Below are positions 29,466 through 37,200 of a stretch of DNA of 37,200 nt, one piece after another. Position 1 is the stretch's first letter. The number at the start of each line of letters is the position of its first letter. The stretch is from a virus. Both the position numbers and the translations under genes were made by a program. The notes below the pieces were generated by a model. That model was not told the DNA's origin, searched no databases, and was given only the letters and a program-made list of their open reading frames with translations. Location of the stretch: the IMG/VR virus record IMGVR_UViG_3300035703_000221, positions 1-37,200 of that record; one strand, 5' to 3'.

Positions 29466-29515
29466 CCGAGGCGGGTATGCACGTTACAGCTTCTTTGGTG
29501 TCATACCCGCCTCGG
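29466..29515 (+). promoter_or_regulatory. 13-bp hairpin over glycosyltransferase start
   Basis: CCGAGGCGGGTAT (29466-29478) pairs perfectly with ATACCCGCCTCGG (29503-29515) across a 24-base loop. It holds the ribosome site (GAGGCGGG) and the first two bases of the ATG at 29477. It would hide the start of the glycosyltransferase in the mRNA and could limit its level beside the highly made capsid protein. Confidence 0.8.
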
Positions 29516-30391
29516 CGGTTCATCGGTTCCGAACTGATGACCCACCGCATGTTGCAGGCCCTACAGGGTCGTGGGCATTCAGTCGAAGTGTGGACGCAAG
29601 ACAAAGACTCCCCGCGCGAGTGGGAGGGCATTCCGGTTCGCTACGGCGGACATGAAACACCTGCGGGTGATGTGTGCGTGTACCACCCAGACTGGGCGAA
29701 CCCGGTCGAGGGGTTCACTGGTAAGCGTGTGGCGGTCTGTCACAACTCGCGTATGGCAGTTGAGATTGGCGTGTACAACACGCGCCCGGATTTGCTGACG
29801 GTCAACAGCGAAGTAATGCGCCGCGAGCTGCGGCATGGTCGGCAAGTTGTCGTGCATCCTCCGGTGGAACTGCCGATGGTGCCGCGTAATGGTTCGCGGG
29901 TGACGGTTGTGAACTTGGAAGAGTCGAACAAGGTTGGCCCGTTTTGGGAGATTGTGCGGCTCATGCCTGACGTTGATTTTTTGGGTGTCAAGGGTGGCTA
30001 CGGGAAGCAGTCTGTGCCTCGAGGTCGGCCCCGCGGAAACGTGACGGTCATTGACCATGTTTCTGCCGGCGAAATGGCTGACCGGGTGTGGGCTGAAACG
30101 CGGGTGCTGTTGGTGCCTAGCGCTACGGAGTCGTGGAGCATGGCCGCTTCTGAAGCAATGTCGCACGGTATTCCTGTGATTGCGAACCCGTTGCCGGGAC
30201 TAATTGAGAACTTGCAGGGTGTCGGGTTGTGGGCTGACCGTGAGCAGCCGTGGCAGTGGGTTCAACAGATTCGCACCGTACTTGCGGGGTGGGATGACTA
30301 TTCAAGGGCTGCGCTTGAGCGGGCAAAGTTTCAGGCCGCACGGTTTGACCGTGAAGTGACTGCATGGTGTGAGGAAGTGGAGCGGCTATGA
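29477..30391 (+). CDS. Glycosyltransferase GT4-like, capsid-linked
   Basis: A 304-residue protein with a GT-B fold. N-terminal: HVTASLVSYPPRRFIGSELM then a Rossmann half; C-terminal: VLLVPSATESWSMAASEAMS, HGIPVIANPLPGL, the usual GT4 donor-binding motif with its E. It sits directly after the major capsid gene and before the head-tail adaptor, an unusual place for an enzyme. The GTG at 29459 is a possible alternative start, but the ribosome site fits the ATG at 29477. It probably glycosylates capsid or tail proteins; phage-encoded virion glycosylation is known in mycobacteriophages. Its translation is likely held back by the hairpin. Confidence 0.85.
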   Translation: MHVTASLVSYPPRRFIGSELMTHRMLQALQGRGHSVEVWTQDKDSPREWEGIPVRYGGHETPAGDVCVYHPDWANPVEGFTGKRVAVCHNSRMAVEIGVYNTRPDLLTVNSEVMRRELRHGRQVVVHPPVELPMVPRNGSRVTVVNLEESNKVGPFWEIVRLMPDVDFLGVKGGYGKQSVPRGRPRGNVTVIDHVSAGEMADRVWAETRVLLVPSATESWSMAASEAMSHGIPVIANPLPGLIENLQGVGLWADREQPWQWVQQIRTVLAGWDDYSRAALERAKFQAARFDREVTAWCEEVERL

Positions 30392-30936
30392 CAAACCTTG
30401 CTGACCAGACAGACGCGACAGCGTTTGGTTACGGCACTATCGCGTCTGCGATGTTCAAGCGTGCGTCAGCGCGTGTGCGTGGGTATGTGCGACAGACGAT
30501 CACCGCGGACACGTCAGAGATCATTGTGCGTGGGCCAGTTGTGGTGTTGCCCCAACGTCCCGTGACAACAATCACGACGGTGAAGGACGTGTCGATCCCT
30601 GACGACCCGTACACCCTCGGATCTGATGAGTGGGTGTTGCGTTCGGGTGGCATTTTGGAAACGCCGAACTTTGGCGGAAACCTTGAGGTGACCTATTCGC
30701 ATGGGTTCGCCACGGTGCCAGATGAGGTCAAAGAGCTGGTGTGTGGTGTTGCGTCTCGGTTGGCGCAAATCAATGTGGCGGCGGCTACGGGTGTGCAGCA
30801 GGAGTCGGCGGGCAGTGAGTCGGTCACGTTCGGGTTCGATTCGTACAAGGCCATTAGTGACTTGACGGCAGGCGAAAAAGCGGTCCTAGACAGACTGTTC
30901 CCGAAGATGGCTAACGTGGTGGTGTTGCGCCCGTGA
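30388..30936 (+). CDS. Head-to-tail adaptor protein
   Basis: A 182-residue protein, first of the connector genes. Residues 14-110 have the adaptor pattern (strand-rich TTITTVKDVSIPDDPYTLGS, LEVTYSHGF) and a helical end. It should sit below the portal. ATGA overlap with the glycosyltransferase, GTGA with the next. Confidence 0.8.
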   Translation: MTNLADQTDATAFGYGTIASAMFKRASARVRGYVRQTITADTSEIIVRGPVVVLPQRPVTTITTVKDVSIPDDPYTLGSDEWVLRSGGILETPNFGGNLEVTYSHGFATVPDEVKELVCGVASRLAQINVAAATGVQQESAGSESVTFGFDSYKAISDLTAGEKAVLDRLFPKMANVVVLRP

Positions 30937-31274
30937 GGTCGTTTTACACGGACACGGTCACTCGGTTGCGGCCTCAACGTGTTGCTGACGCTCACAACTC
31001 GGTGGCGGTGCCGAACTGGGCTGTCGCTCCTGTGTCCGCGTCGTTGTCAAATGTGCGGTTTCAGATGGTCGGCACGGATGACGAGATCAATTTGCGCTTC
31101 GGTGTCGAAGTGACGGCACGGTTGCTCGGCTCGAGCACGATTGACATTGACCCCGCCGACCGAATCACTTACAACGGTGTCACCTACGAAGTGATTGGTG
31201 AGCCGTTGATTCACCGTGGCCCATCTGGTGTTGCAGCGCATTCGGAAACTCGGTTGAGGGTGTTCAGTGGTTAG
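30933..31274 (+). CDS. Head-tail stopper-like protein
   Basis: A 113-residue beta-rich protein (NWAVAPVSASLSNVRFQMVG, DRITYNGVTYEVIGEP), of the small connector that closes the DNA channel. GTG start in GTGA overlap. Confidence 0.72.
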   Translation: MRSFYTDTVTRLRPQRVADAHNSVAVPNWAVAPVSASLSNVRFQMVGTDDEINLRFGVEVTARLLGSSTIDIDPADRITYNGVTYEVIGEPLIHRGPSGVAAHSETRLRVFSG

Positions 31275-31554
31275 GCCTGGGTTTCGGTGGAACCGTTTGG
31301 GCTACTACCAGTTTATGCGGCAGGCGGGCGCGCGGATCGCGGCGAACATGCAGGAAATTGGTCAAGACATTGCCGATGATGCAAACCGGAAAGTGCTCGG
31401 CTCTGACGGTAACGATTTCATTGTTGATGTGGAATTAGCGGCAGGCCGTCGAAAAGTGCCCCGTGTGGCAATTGTGGCGGCGACGTTTGCCGGTAATGAT
31501 GCGGAACAGTCGAAGCGTGTGTTGACGAGGGCTGTGGAGGAGAAACGTGGCTAA
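31267..31554 (+). CDS. Tail completion / neck protein
   Basis: A 95-residue protein, helical N-terminus (YYQFMRQAGARIAANMQEIG) and a strand pair at the end (RKVPRVAIVAA). Its place between stopper and tail terminator makes it the second connector protein. GTG start, 8-base overlap. Confidence 0.65.
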   Translation: MVRPGFRWNRLGYYQFMRQAGARIAANMQEIGQDIADDANRKVLGSDGNDFIVDVELAAGRRKVPRVAIVAATFAGNDAEQSKRVLTRAVEEKRG

Positions 31555-31957
31555 CGAGGTCATCCAGTTTCCTGACACGGAAGCTCTACTGATTACGTAT
31601 CTGAACGCCGTGTACACGGATAACGCAACCTATACGACTCGGCGTGCTGGTGTGAACGTGCCCGAATCGCGGCCCGACTTGTTTACTCGCGTGTACCGCG
31701 TGGGTGGGTCGGTCCCCGAGGTCATGTTGGAGCGGTCAACGTTCCTGGTTGAGTGTTACGGGTTGACCACTGTTGCTGCGTCGGCGTTTGCCCGATTCAC
31801 GCAAGCGCACTTGTTGGCGGTGGATCAGGTGTCGGGCGTGCAGTTGTACACGCCGCAGTTGTTTGCTGCGTTGGCGAATCTGCCCGACCCGAACGTGGAC
31901 ACGCACGAGCGGTACACGTTCACTTTTTCCGTAGGCGCGCGAGGCGTGGCCCTGTAA
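31547..31957 (+). CDS. Tail terminator protein
   Basis: A 136-residue protein with the mixed fold of tail terminators (helix TEALLITYLNAVYTD, strands VMLERSTFLVECYGL and THERYTFTFSVGA). It would cap the tail tube and join it to the head. GTG start by overlap; followed by a terminator hairpin. Confidence 0.78.
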   Translation: MANEVIQFPDTEALLITYLNAVYTDNATYTTRRAGVNVPESRPDLFTRVYRVGGSVPEVMLERSTFLVECYGLTTVAASAFARFTQAHLLAVDQVSGVQLYTPQLFAALANLPDPNVDTHERYTFTFSVGARGVAL

Positions 31958-31980
31958 AGCTCGCAACCTAGTTTGCGTGG

Positions 31981-32003
31981 CGCTCCCTTTTGGGGGCGTT
32001 TTT
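31981..32003 (+). terminator. Terminator between tail terminator and major tail genes
   Basis: CGCTCCC (31981-31987) pairs with GGGGGCG (31992-31998) with one G-U pair; TTTTT follows at 31999-32003. A partial terminator here would adjust the amount of downstream message; read-through to the tail genes must occur unless a promoter is present. Confidence 0.75.
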
Positions 32004-32037
32004 CTATTGCCCGAGGCATGAATGAAAGGTAACGACA

Positions 32038-32589
32038 ATGGCTAATGATGCCTCCGATGTGGTCGTTGGAAAGCCGAAGGCAACCGGCGGTGTCTACGCT
32101 GGCGCTACCACGGCGACTCTTCCGACCAACCCCACCAGTTCGCTTGACGCTGGCCTGACCGGTTTGGGTTATGTGTCTGAAGATGGCTTGTCGATGACTA
32201 AGGGTGGTGACATCACCACGATTCGTGCGTGGGGTGGCGAACCGGTCAAGATCATCAAGGCCACCGACGACCTCACTTTTGCGTGGACGTTCATCGAAAC
32301 TTCTGACGAAGTGCTTGAGGAAGTGTTTGGCGCTGACCAGGTTTCGGTGAGCGGTCTGGTGACCACTGTCACGATCAACGGCACGCAGGTTGGGCCGCGT
32401 TCGTGGGTGTTCGAGATTCTTGACGGCGATTTCGCTATCCGCGTGGTCGTGCCGAACGGCGAAATGACCGGCGAAGTGTCAGTGACGTTTGTTGACGGTC
32501 AGCCGGTCAGTTGGCCGGCAACCATCACGTGTTTGCCGGATGGTTCGGGTAACAAGGCGTACCTGTACAAGACCAAGTTCGCCTCCTAA
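32038..32589 (+). CDS. Major tail protein
   Basis: A 183-residue beta-rich protein (DVVVGKPKATGGVYAGATTA, GGDITTIRAWGGEPVKI, LTFAWTFIETSDEVLEEVFG). The fold and the place before the frameshifted chaperones identify it as the tube protein. GAAAGG lies just before the ATG. A strong terminator follows. Confidence 0.88.
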   Translation: MANDASDVVVGKPKATGGVYAGATTATLPTNPTSSLDAGLTGLGYVSEDGLSMTKGGDITTIRAWGGEPVKIIKATDDLTFAWTFIETSDEVLEEVFGADQVSVSGLVTTVTINGTQVGPRSWVFEILDGDFAIRVVVPNGEMTGEVSVTFVDGQPVSWPATITCLPDGSGNKAYLYKTKFAS

Positions 32590-32592
32590 TCC

Positions 32593-32633
32593 CCTGTGGG
32601 GGGCTGGTCATGCCTCGGGTGGCCCCCCACAGG
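32593..32633 (+). terminator. Strong hairpin after major tail gene
   Basis: CCTGTGGGGGGC (32593-32604) pairs perfectly over 12 bp with GCCCCCCACAGG (32622-32633). TTCTAACTCTTTT follows. It lies between the major tail and the tail chaperone genes, a common spot for termination that keeps major tail mRNA high. Confidence 0.8.
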
Positions 32634-32668
32634 TTCTAACTCTTTTCCGAGGCCGATTCGAGGCGATC

Positions 32669-32962
32669 ATGTTTGTTGTTCCGAAGGTTGACCTGTCTGA
32701 CCCGTCGATCCTGTTCGAGTTTGAACAAGACGGCAAGACGCATCAGATTCCGTTCATGCAGTACATTCCGCTGCCCGTGCTCGAGGCGGCAAAGAAGCGT
32801 GGCGGTGTCGGTCACATTCCGGTTTTGGAAGAGTTGGGGTTAACGGAAGCTGCGGCGGCTTGGAAGTCGATGTCGCCGTACCAGATCAAGAAGTTGACTG
32901 AGGCGTGGACTGTGGCTTCGGCGGTTTCTATGGGGGAATCTGGGGCCTCTACGAGCTCGTAG
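32669..32962 (+). CDS. Tail assembly chaperone, short form (G-type)
   Basis: A 97-residue protein (VVPKVDLSDPSILFEFEQDG at the N-terminus, helical middle). This is the abundant form that guides tail tube growth on the tape measure. GAGG lies 5 bases before the ATG. A frameshift site near its end gives the long form. Confidence 0.82.
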   Translation: MFVVPKVDLSDPSILFEFEQDGKTHQIPFMQYIPLPVLEAAKKRGGVGHIPVLEELGLTEAAAAWKSMSPYQIKKLTEAWTVASAVSMGESGASTSS

Positions 32963-33324
32963 TCGAGTATCGGGAGGCCGTTCACTATGAGTTGTTGGCG
33001 TTGGGGTTGTCGCCTCGTCTGATTGGTTCGCCTCGGTTTGGGTGGGATGACTTTGCTGTGTGGGTCAAGTTCATGCCTGCGTCAAGTCAACTGTTTCAGG
33101 CGGTGCGTGGCCCGCAGTGGTCGGCGGAGTTGCACATGCTGGCAAACATTTTTGACGTGTTGGGTGCGGCAAATTGGCAACGCAGTGGCGGTAAGGGTGG
33201 CAGGCCAAAGCCGGTCAAGCGTCCTGGTGGTAAGTCTGGTCAACAGTTTGGCAAGGCGGTTGCTTTCGATCAGGTTGAGGCGTTCTTGTTTGCGCGTAAT
33301 GGGCGCACACCTAGTAAGGGGTAG
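32669..33324 (+). CDS. Tail assembly chaperone, long form by -1 frameshift (GT-type)
   Basis: The second frame (open from 32905 to 33324) lies one base back relative to the first. GGGGGAA at 32932-32938 is the likely slip point; a -1 shift joins the codons at 32935 and gives a protein of about 218 residues that continues GIWGLYELVVEYREAVHYEL. Long tail chaperone forms made this way are general in siphoviruses. The second frame has no good start of its own. Confidence 0.78.
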
Positions 33325-33327
33325 CTG

Positions 33328-34875
33328 ATGGCTCGAGGTAATGAGATCGGTGTTGCCTATTACTCTTTGGTGCCGTCGATGGATGGTACGGCAGCGGCGG
33401 TCAACTCGCAGTTGGGTTTGGTGACGGCGGCTGGTACGACTGCGGGTAATCGTGGTGGTGCGGCGTTGGGTGCTGGGCTGATTGGTGGGTTGAAGGCGGC
33501 TGGTGTTGTTGGTGCGGCGATTGGTATTGCTGGGCTGGCTGGGAACATTCAGGACTACTTTGCGGGGTCGGTTACGGCTGCTTCTGATTTGCAGGAGTCG
33601 GCTAATGCTCTGTCGGTGACGTATGGGGAGCAGGCTGACGAGATCAGCCGGTTGGGTGATACGGCGGCGAAACGGCTCGGGTTGTCCAAGATTGGGTTCA
33701 ACCAGTTGGCGACGCGGTTCTCAGCTTTTGCGGGGACGATTGCCGGTGAGGGCGGCGATGTCATTGGTGTCATTGATGATCTGACCACTCGCGGTGCTGA
33801 CTTTGCTTCTGTGTTCAACATTGACGTGGATGAAGCTTTGGGGTTGTTTCAGTCGGGCCTTGCTGGTGAGACCGAACCTTTGCGCCGTTTTGGGTTGGAC
33901 TTGTCTGCGGCTTCCGTGGAGGCGTTTGCTGCGGCTAACGGGATCGGTACTCAGGGTGAGGCGCTTACTGAGGCGGAGAAGGTGCAAGCTCGTTACGGGC
34001 TTCTTCTTGAGCAGACGGCCAAGACTCAGGGCGATTTTGCGGCTACGTCGGACGGGTTGGCGAACTCGCAGCGGATTGCGAACGCACAGTTTGAGGATGC
34101 TCAGGCTCGTATTGGTGAAGCCCTGTTGCCTGCCGCTGAGAAGTTTTCCGCGTGGATGCTTGAGGATGGCGTTCCGCTAGTCGAAAAACTAGTCGATCTG
34201 TTTATCAAGCTGGAACCGGCCATCGGGTTTGTTCTCGACTTGTTCCTGGCTGACCTTGACGTGCGCGCGGGTGTGCTCGGGTACATGCTGGATTTGATGA
34301 CCGCCCTTGAGGACGGCAAAATCACCGTTGATGAGTTTCGGGATGCGTTCGCTAACCTGCCGGAACCGATTCAGGATGCCATCATCGGCGTTGCACAGTT
34401 TCTGTTCGACACGGGCGCGGGTGTACAAAACTTTTTCCGCTCGGGCCTCAACGGAATCATCGGATTTATCAACGGCATCCTCGACGGAATGCGACCCGTC
34501 GCACGTTTCCTAAATGAAACGTTTGGGCTGAACATCAGCGTTCCGCGTTTGTCGCCTTTGGCGTTGGTCAATTCGTTCTCTATGGACAACTTCTACCGTG
34601 GCATTTCTGCGACCGAGTTTTCGCAGGGTGCGTTCGGTTCGGTTGCGATGGCTGAAGGCGGTTTGGTTTCGGCGCGTCCTGGCGGGGTTCGCGCGACAGT
34701 TGGCGAGGGCCGTTATGACGAGGTTGTGTTGCCGTTGTCGCCGTCTGTGTTGACGGAGCTCGGCGCGGCAATTGGCGGCGGAAGTGGGCGCGAAATCACC
34801 CTCATCAACCCCGACCCGTATGTGCTTCTCGATCAGCTCGAGCAACGACTCGGCGGAAGGTTGGCGCTCGTATGA
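33328..34875 (+). CDS. Tape measure protein
   Basis: A 515-residue protein, short for the family, so the tail should be roughly 75-80 nm at 0.15 nm per residue. Ala/Gly-rich hydrophobic segments (GGLKAAGVVGAAIGIAGLAG; IGFVLDLFLADLDVRAG) and long helices are typical. The C-terminus has GGVRATVGEGRYDEVVLPLS. It follows the chaperones, as in other siphoviruses. AAGGGG lies before the ATG. It overlaps the next gene by ATGA. Confidence 0.92.
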   Translation: MARGNEIGVAYYSLVPSMDGTAAAVNSQLGLVTAAGTTAGNRGGAALGAGLIGGLKAAGVVGAAIGIAGLAGNIQDYFAGSVTAASDLQESANALSVTYGEQADEISRLGDTAAKRLGLSKIGFNQLATRFSAFAGTIAGEGGDVIGVIDDLTTRGADFASVFNIDVDEALGLFQSGLAGETEPLRRFGLDLSAASVEAFAAANGIGTQGEALTEAEKVQARYGLLLEQTAKTQGDFAATSDGLANSQRIANAQFEDAQARIGEALLPAAEKFSAWMLEDGVPLVEKLVDLFIKLEPAIGFVLDLFLADLDVRAGVLGYMLDLMTALEDGKITVDEFRDAFANLPEPIQDAIIGVAQFLFDTGAGVQNFFRSGLNGIIGFINGILDGMRPVARFLNETFGLNISVPRLSPLALVNSFSMDNFYRGISATEFSQGAFGSVAMAEGGLVSARPGGVRATVGEGRYDEVVLPLSPSVLTELGAAIGGGSGREITLINPDPYVLLDQLEQRLGGRLALV

Positions 34876-35717
34876 CTTCGGTGACTATTGACGGGGTCGA
34901 GTTTCGGCTCAACGCTGACACGGGCCGCGTGTACACACGGTTGGCAGGTTGGTATGGGTCACCCCCGATGAGGGCTGACGCTGTCAACCGGCCTTCGGCT
35001 GATGGTGCGTTTTCGGTAGCGCAGGCGTGGCGTTCGGCGCGCAGTCTCACTTTCGAGGGTGCCCTGTTTGGGTCTACCTCTAGCGCAGCCATTGAGTTGT
35101 GGTCGGAGTTTTCTGCGGTGCAAAGTTCGGGCGAACCCATCACGATTTCTGTTGAGGATGACTTCGGAACATTGAGTGTCACCGCCTCACTCGATGGGTC
35201 GGTGAGTGTCGATGAGTTGTCAAGTGACGCGGCAACGGTGACGGCAACTTTTGTCTGTTACGACCCGGTGAAGTATGCGGCCCCGCGCACGGTCACAACC
35301 GGCCTGCCGTCTGCTGGCGGCGGGTTGACGTATGAACTGTTTGAGCCGAGCGGCGTTCTTGACTATGGGGCGAACGGTGATTTGGGGCGGGTGACTTTGT
35401 CAAATGCGGGCACCGCTTCTGTGTGGCCGACCATGACTGTCTCCGGGGCGCTAACTGCCGGGTTTTTCGTTCAACGGTTGGACACTGGTCAGCGGGTTCG
35501 CTATGACCGCATTGTTCCGGCTGGTTCTGAAGTGATGATCGATTTCCGCACGGGGGCTGTGGTGGTTGATGGGGAATCGGACGGGTCAACGTATCTGACC
35601 GTCTCAGAGTTTTTCCCGGTCGCACCGGGCGAGTCGTTTGAGGTTCAGCTCAACTCGATTGGTGCGAGTTCAGGTACGCCTGAACTGTCAGTGCAGATTT
35701 CGGATGGTTACTGGTGA
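34872..35717 (+). CDS. Distal tail (Dit-like) minor tail protein
   Basis: A 281-residue beta-rich protein. The start (VTIDGVEFRLNADTGRVYTR) and GWYGSPPMRADAVNR are typical of distal tail proteins that form the ring at the tail tip. The rest is a galectin-like C-terminus with many Asp-Gly turns. ATGA overlap at the start and GTGA overlap with the next. Confidence 0.82.
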   Translation: MTSVTIDGVEFRLNADTGRVYTRLAGWYGSPPMRADAVNRPSADGAFSVAQAWRSARSLTFEGALFGSTSSAAIELWSEFSAVQSSGEPITISVEDDFGTLSVTASLDGSVSVDELSSDAATVTATFVCYDPVKYAAPRTVTTGLPSAGGGLTYELFEPSGVLDYGANGDLGRVTLSNAGTASVWPTMTVSGALTAGFFVQRLDTGQRVRYDRIVPAGSEVMIDFRTGAVVVDGESDGSTYLTVSEFFPVAPGESFEVQLNSIGASSGTPELSVQISDGYW

Positions 35718-36823
35718 CGACTTGGATCGTGGGCGACCTGCTGACGGGGCGGCGCATTCAAACGTTGCCGGTCGTGTCGGGATCGTGGTCGGACGTGTTG
35801 AACGATTCTGGTTCAATTTCTTGCACGGTGTCGCTGCGTGACCCTGACGTTGCCCGGTTGGGCTTGTCCGAGTCGGCGCGTCCTGGCAAAGCGTTCCTTG
35901 CGGCTGTCGATGGGTCCACTGTTTTGCAGGCTGGCCCGATCTGGTCACACGACTGGACTTCTCCCACATCTTTGACGTTGACCGGTTCGGGAATGTGGTC
36001 GTACTTCGATCACCGAATGGTGTTGCCCGTTTCGGCTGACGGTGTTCTGCCAACTGACCCGACCGCGGACACAAGCTTCACCACTTCTTTGCAGGGTGTC
36101 GCGCGGGGTTTGGTTGCTCAGGCGCAGGCCTGGACTGACGGTGACGTGCCTGTCGTGTTGCCGACCGCGATTGCCGGGTCGAACGTACGCGACTATCGGG
36201 GTGCCGACTTGGCTTCGGTCGGTCAGCGGTTGCGGGAACTGACGCAGGTTGACGGTGGGCCGGACATTCGCTTCCAACCCCGACTCACGACAGACCTTCT
36301 CGGCATCGAGTGGGTAATGCTGATTGGCACACCTACTGAGCCGTTACTGTTCTCGGCGGTGGAGCCAGTGTTCACGTTGGGTGTGCCTGGTTCCCCTGTC
36401 GATGACTTCCGCGTGAGGGTGGACGGCAACAAGACGGCTGGCCGCGTTTACGCCTCAGGGGGGCGCGCATCTGATGAAGCTTTGGTTGCGGTGGGTACCA
36501 ATGTGAGCCTGTCGGCGGCTGGGTTCCCGCTGCTTGAGGCTGTCGATTCGTCACGGGCGACCATTACAGACGTTGACACATTGCAGGGGTTCGCTACGGA
36601 GTTAGCGTTGCGCGGCGATAGGACTGTGGAAACGTGGTCGTTCTCGCACCGCACCGACCAACGGCCTTTCTTGGCTGGCTACTCGGTGGGTGACTTTGCG
36701 AAGGTGCGCGTCATTTCGGATTTGTATGTACCTGCCGGGGAGCACCGTTTGCGCATTCTGTCGAGGTCGGGGGACGCTGTGGGCCGTGTTGTGTCTGTGA
36801 AGTTTCAGCCGGAGTTGAGCTGA
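35714..36823 (+). CDS. Minor tail protein, tail-tip hub (Tal-like)
   Basis: A 369-residue protein, strand-rich throughout, with the gp27-like hub pattern (WIVGDLLTGRRIQTLPVVSG at the start; RIVSVKFQPELS-like end). It is in the place of the tail-associated hub after Dit. GTG start; TGATG overlap with the next gene. No peptidase domain is seen. Confidence 0.78.
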   Translation: MTTWIVGDLLTGRRIQTLPVVSGSWSDVLNDSGSISCTVSLRDPDVARLGLSESARPGKAFLAAVDGSTVLQAGPIWSHDWTSPTSLTLTGSGMWSYFDHRMVLPVSADGVLPTDPTADTSFTTSLQGVARGLVAQAQAWTDGDVPVVLPTAIAGSNVRDYRGADLASVGQRLRELTQVDGGPDIRFQPRLTTDLLGIEWVMLIGTPTEPLLFSAVEPVFTLGVPGSPVDDFRVRVDGNKTAGRVYASGGRASDEALVAVGTNVSLSAAGFPLLEAVDSSRATITDVDTLQGFATELALRGDRTVETWSFSHRTDQRPFLAGYSVGDFAKVRVISDLYVPAGEHRLRILSRSGDAVGRVVSVKFQPELS

Positions 36824-37200
36824 TGGCGGGCGGCTACGTGGTGCCACCTGACGGGCAGTTGGGTGAGCTGTTGCAGAAACTTGCCGAACACGCACGACGC
36901 ATTAAGGAACTCGAGGCACCGACTGGCACGCAGACGGCTCAGGCTTTGCAGCAGTTGACTGACCTTGTCGATGGTTTGTTGGATCAAACGAACGTCACTG
37001 CGACGAACGATGTCACAGCCGGAAACGATGTGAACGCTGGCGCAGATGTGAACGTCACTGGGTACGTGTTCACCCCAGCTGGCTACGCCTACGACATCAC
37101 TTACACGCGGCGTGGTGCGTGGCTTGGCAATGATGGCCGTTTGGGGTATGCGTCATCGTCGCGCGAAAAGAAGGCGAACATTCGTGACGCGAAGATCGAC
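36823..37200 (+). CDS. Tail protein with S74-type domain (5' part)
   Basis: The first 126 codons of the gene that continues at bases 1-524. Residues 11-34 look like a short coiled coil (QLGELLQKLAEHARRIKELE) that may trimerise the protein. The ATG overlaps the hub stop (TGATG), so it is part of the tail operon. The window ends inside the S74 motif region. Confidence 0.85.
   Translation, partial: MAGGYVVPPDGQLGELLQKLAEHARRIKELEAPTGTQTAQALQQLTDLVDGLLDQTNVTATNDVTAGNDVNAGADVNVTGYVFTPAGYAYDITYTRRGAWLGNDGRLGYASSSREKKANIRDAKID
36953..37200. repeat. Right copy of 248-bp end redundancy
   Basis: Same as bases 1-248 except for two silent third-position changes (37080 T, 37191 G). A circular genome of about 36,952 bp is implied. 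Confidence 0.95.

Overview
The window is a complete, circularly assembled genome of a temperate siphovirus (tailed phage with a long non-contractile tail), most likely infecting a high-GC Gram-positive host (Actinomycetota; I would guess a Micrococcales relative). The evidence is by eye: a GC content around 60%, actinophage-type genes (short tape measure, MuF-like head protein, RecE/RecT pair, DUF2510 protein), very frequent GTG starts, and genes packed with ATGA, GTGA and TGATG overlaps. The last 248 bases (36953-37200) repeat bases 1-248 with two differences, so the unique circle is about 36,952 bp and one tail gene is cut by the window edge (36823-37200 continues at 1-524). No host gene is present.

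Layout. (a) 1-3257: end of the late operon, with a tail protein carrying an S74-type C-terminal domain, a second tail fibre protein, an M23 peptidase endolysin, two small membrane proteins (holin candidates) and a strong terminator. A leftward gene for a secreted or anchored Cys-containing protein (521-874) interrupts this operon. (b) 3348-4899, leftward: repressor, then a small tyrosine integrase, then a DUF2510 membrane protein whose start overlaps the integrase stop. (c) 5032-20730, rightward early region: a Cro-like paralogue of the repressor, HNH enzymes, a RAMP-like protein of unknown role, a 230-bp GGCNN pentamer tract, a hexapeptide-repeat protein, RusA, RecE-like nuclease, RecT, a C5 cytosine methyltransferase, an initiator-like protein that carries iteron-like repeats inside its gene, SSB, a metallophosphoesterase, and many tiny zinc-ribbon or single-TM proteins. 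(d) 20760-23369: two glycosyltransferases and two HNH enzymes. (e) 23524-37200 and on into region a: terminase small and large subunits, portal, MuF-like protein, scaffold, major capsid, a third glycosyltransferase, head-tail connectors, major tail protein, frameshifted tail chaperones, tape measure and baseplate-like tail proteins.

How it works together. The switch region (4463-5034) resembles integration-dependent immunity systems: repressor and integrase are read in the same direction, the integrase ends in a degron-like LVA, and short repeats that could form attP lie between and inside them. Repressor and Cro share one DNA-binding domain and are flanked by palindromes built from the half-site TAACGSAT. 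The early operon supplies recombination-type replication (RecE/RecT, SSB, RusA) plus an initiator, and seems to borrow the host polymerase and helicase. The late operon seems to be punctuated by RNA structures: terminators, a hairpin that covers the start of the capsid-linked glycosyltransferase, and a palindrome, CCGAAACGG, placed at the same distance before the terminase and scaffold genes. The most interesting leads are this palindrome, the GT hairpin, the TAACGSAT operators, the iterons inside the initiator gene, the GGCNN tract and the hexapeptide-repeat gene.
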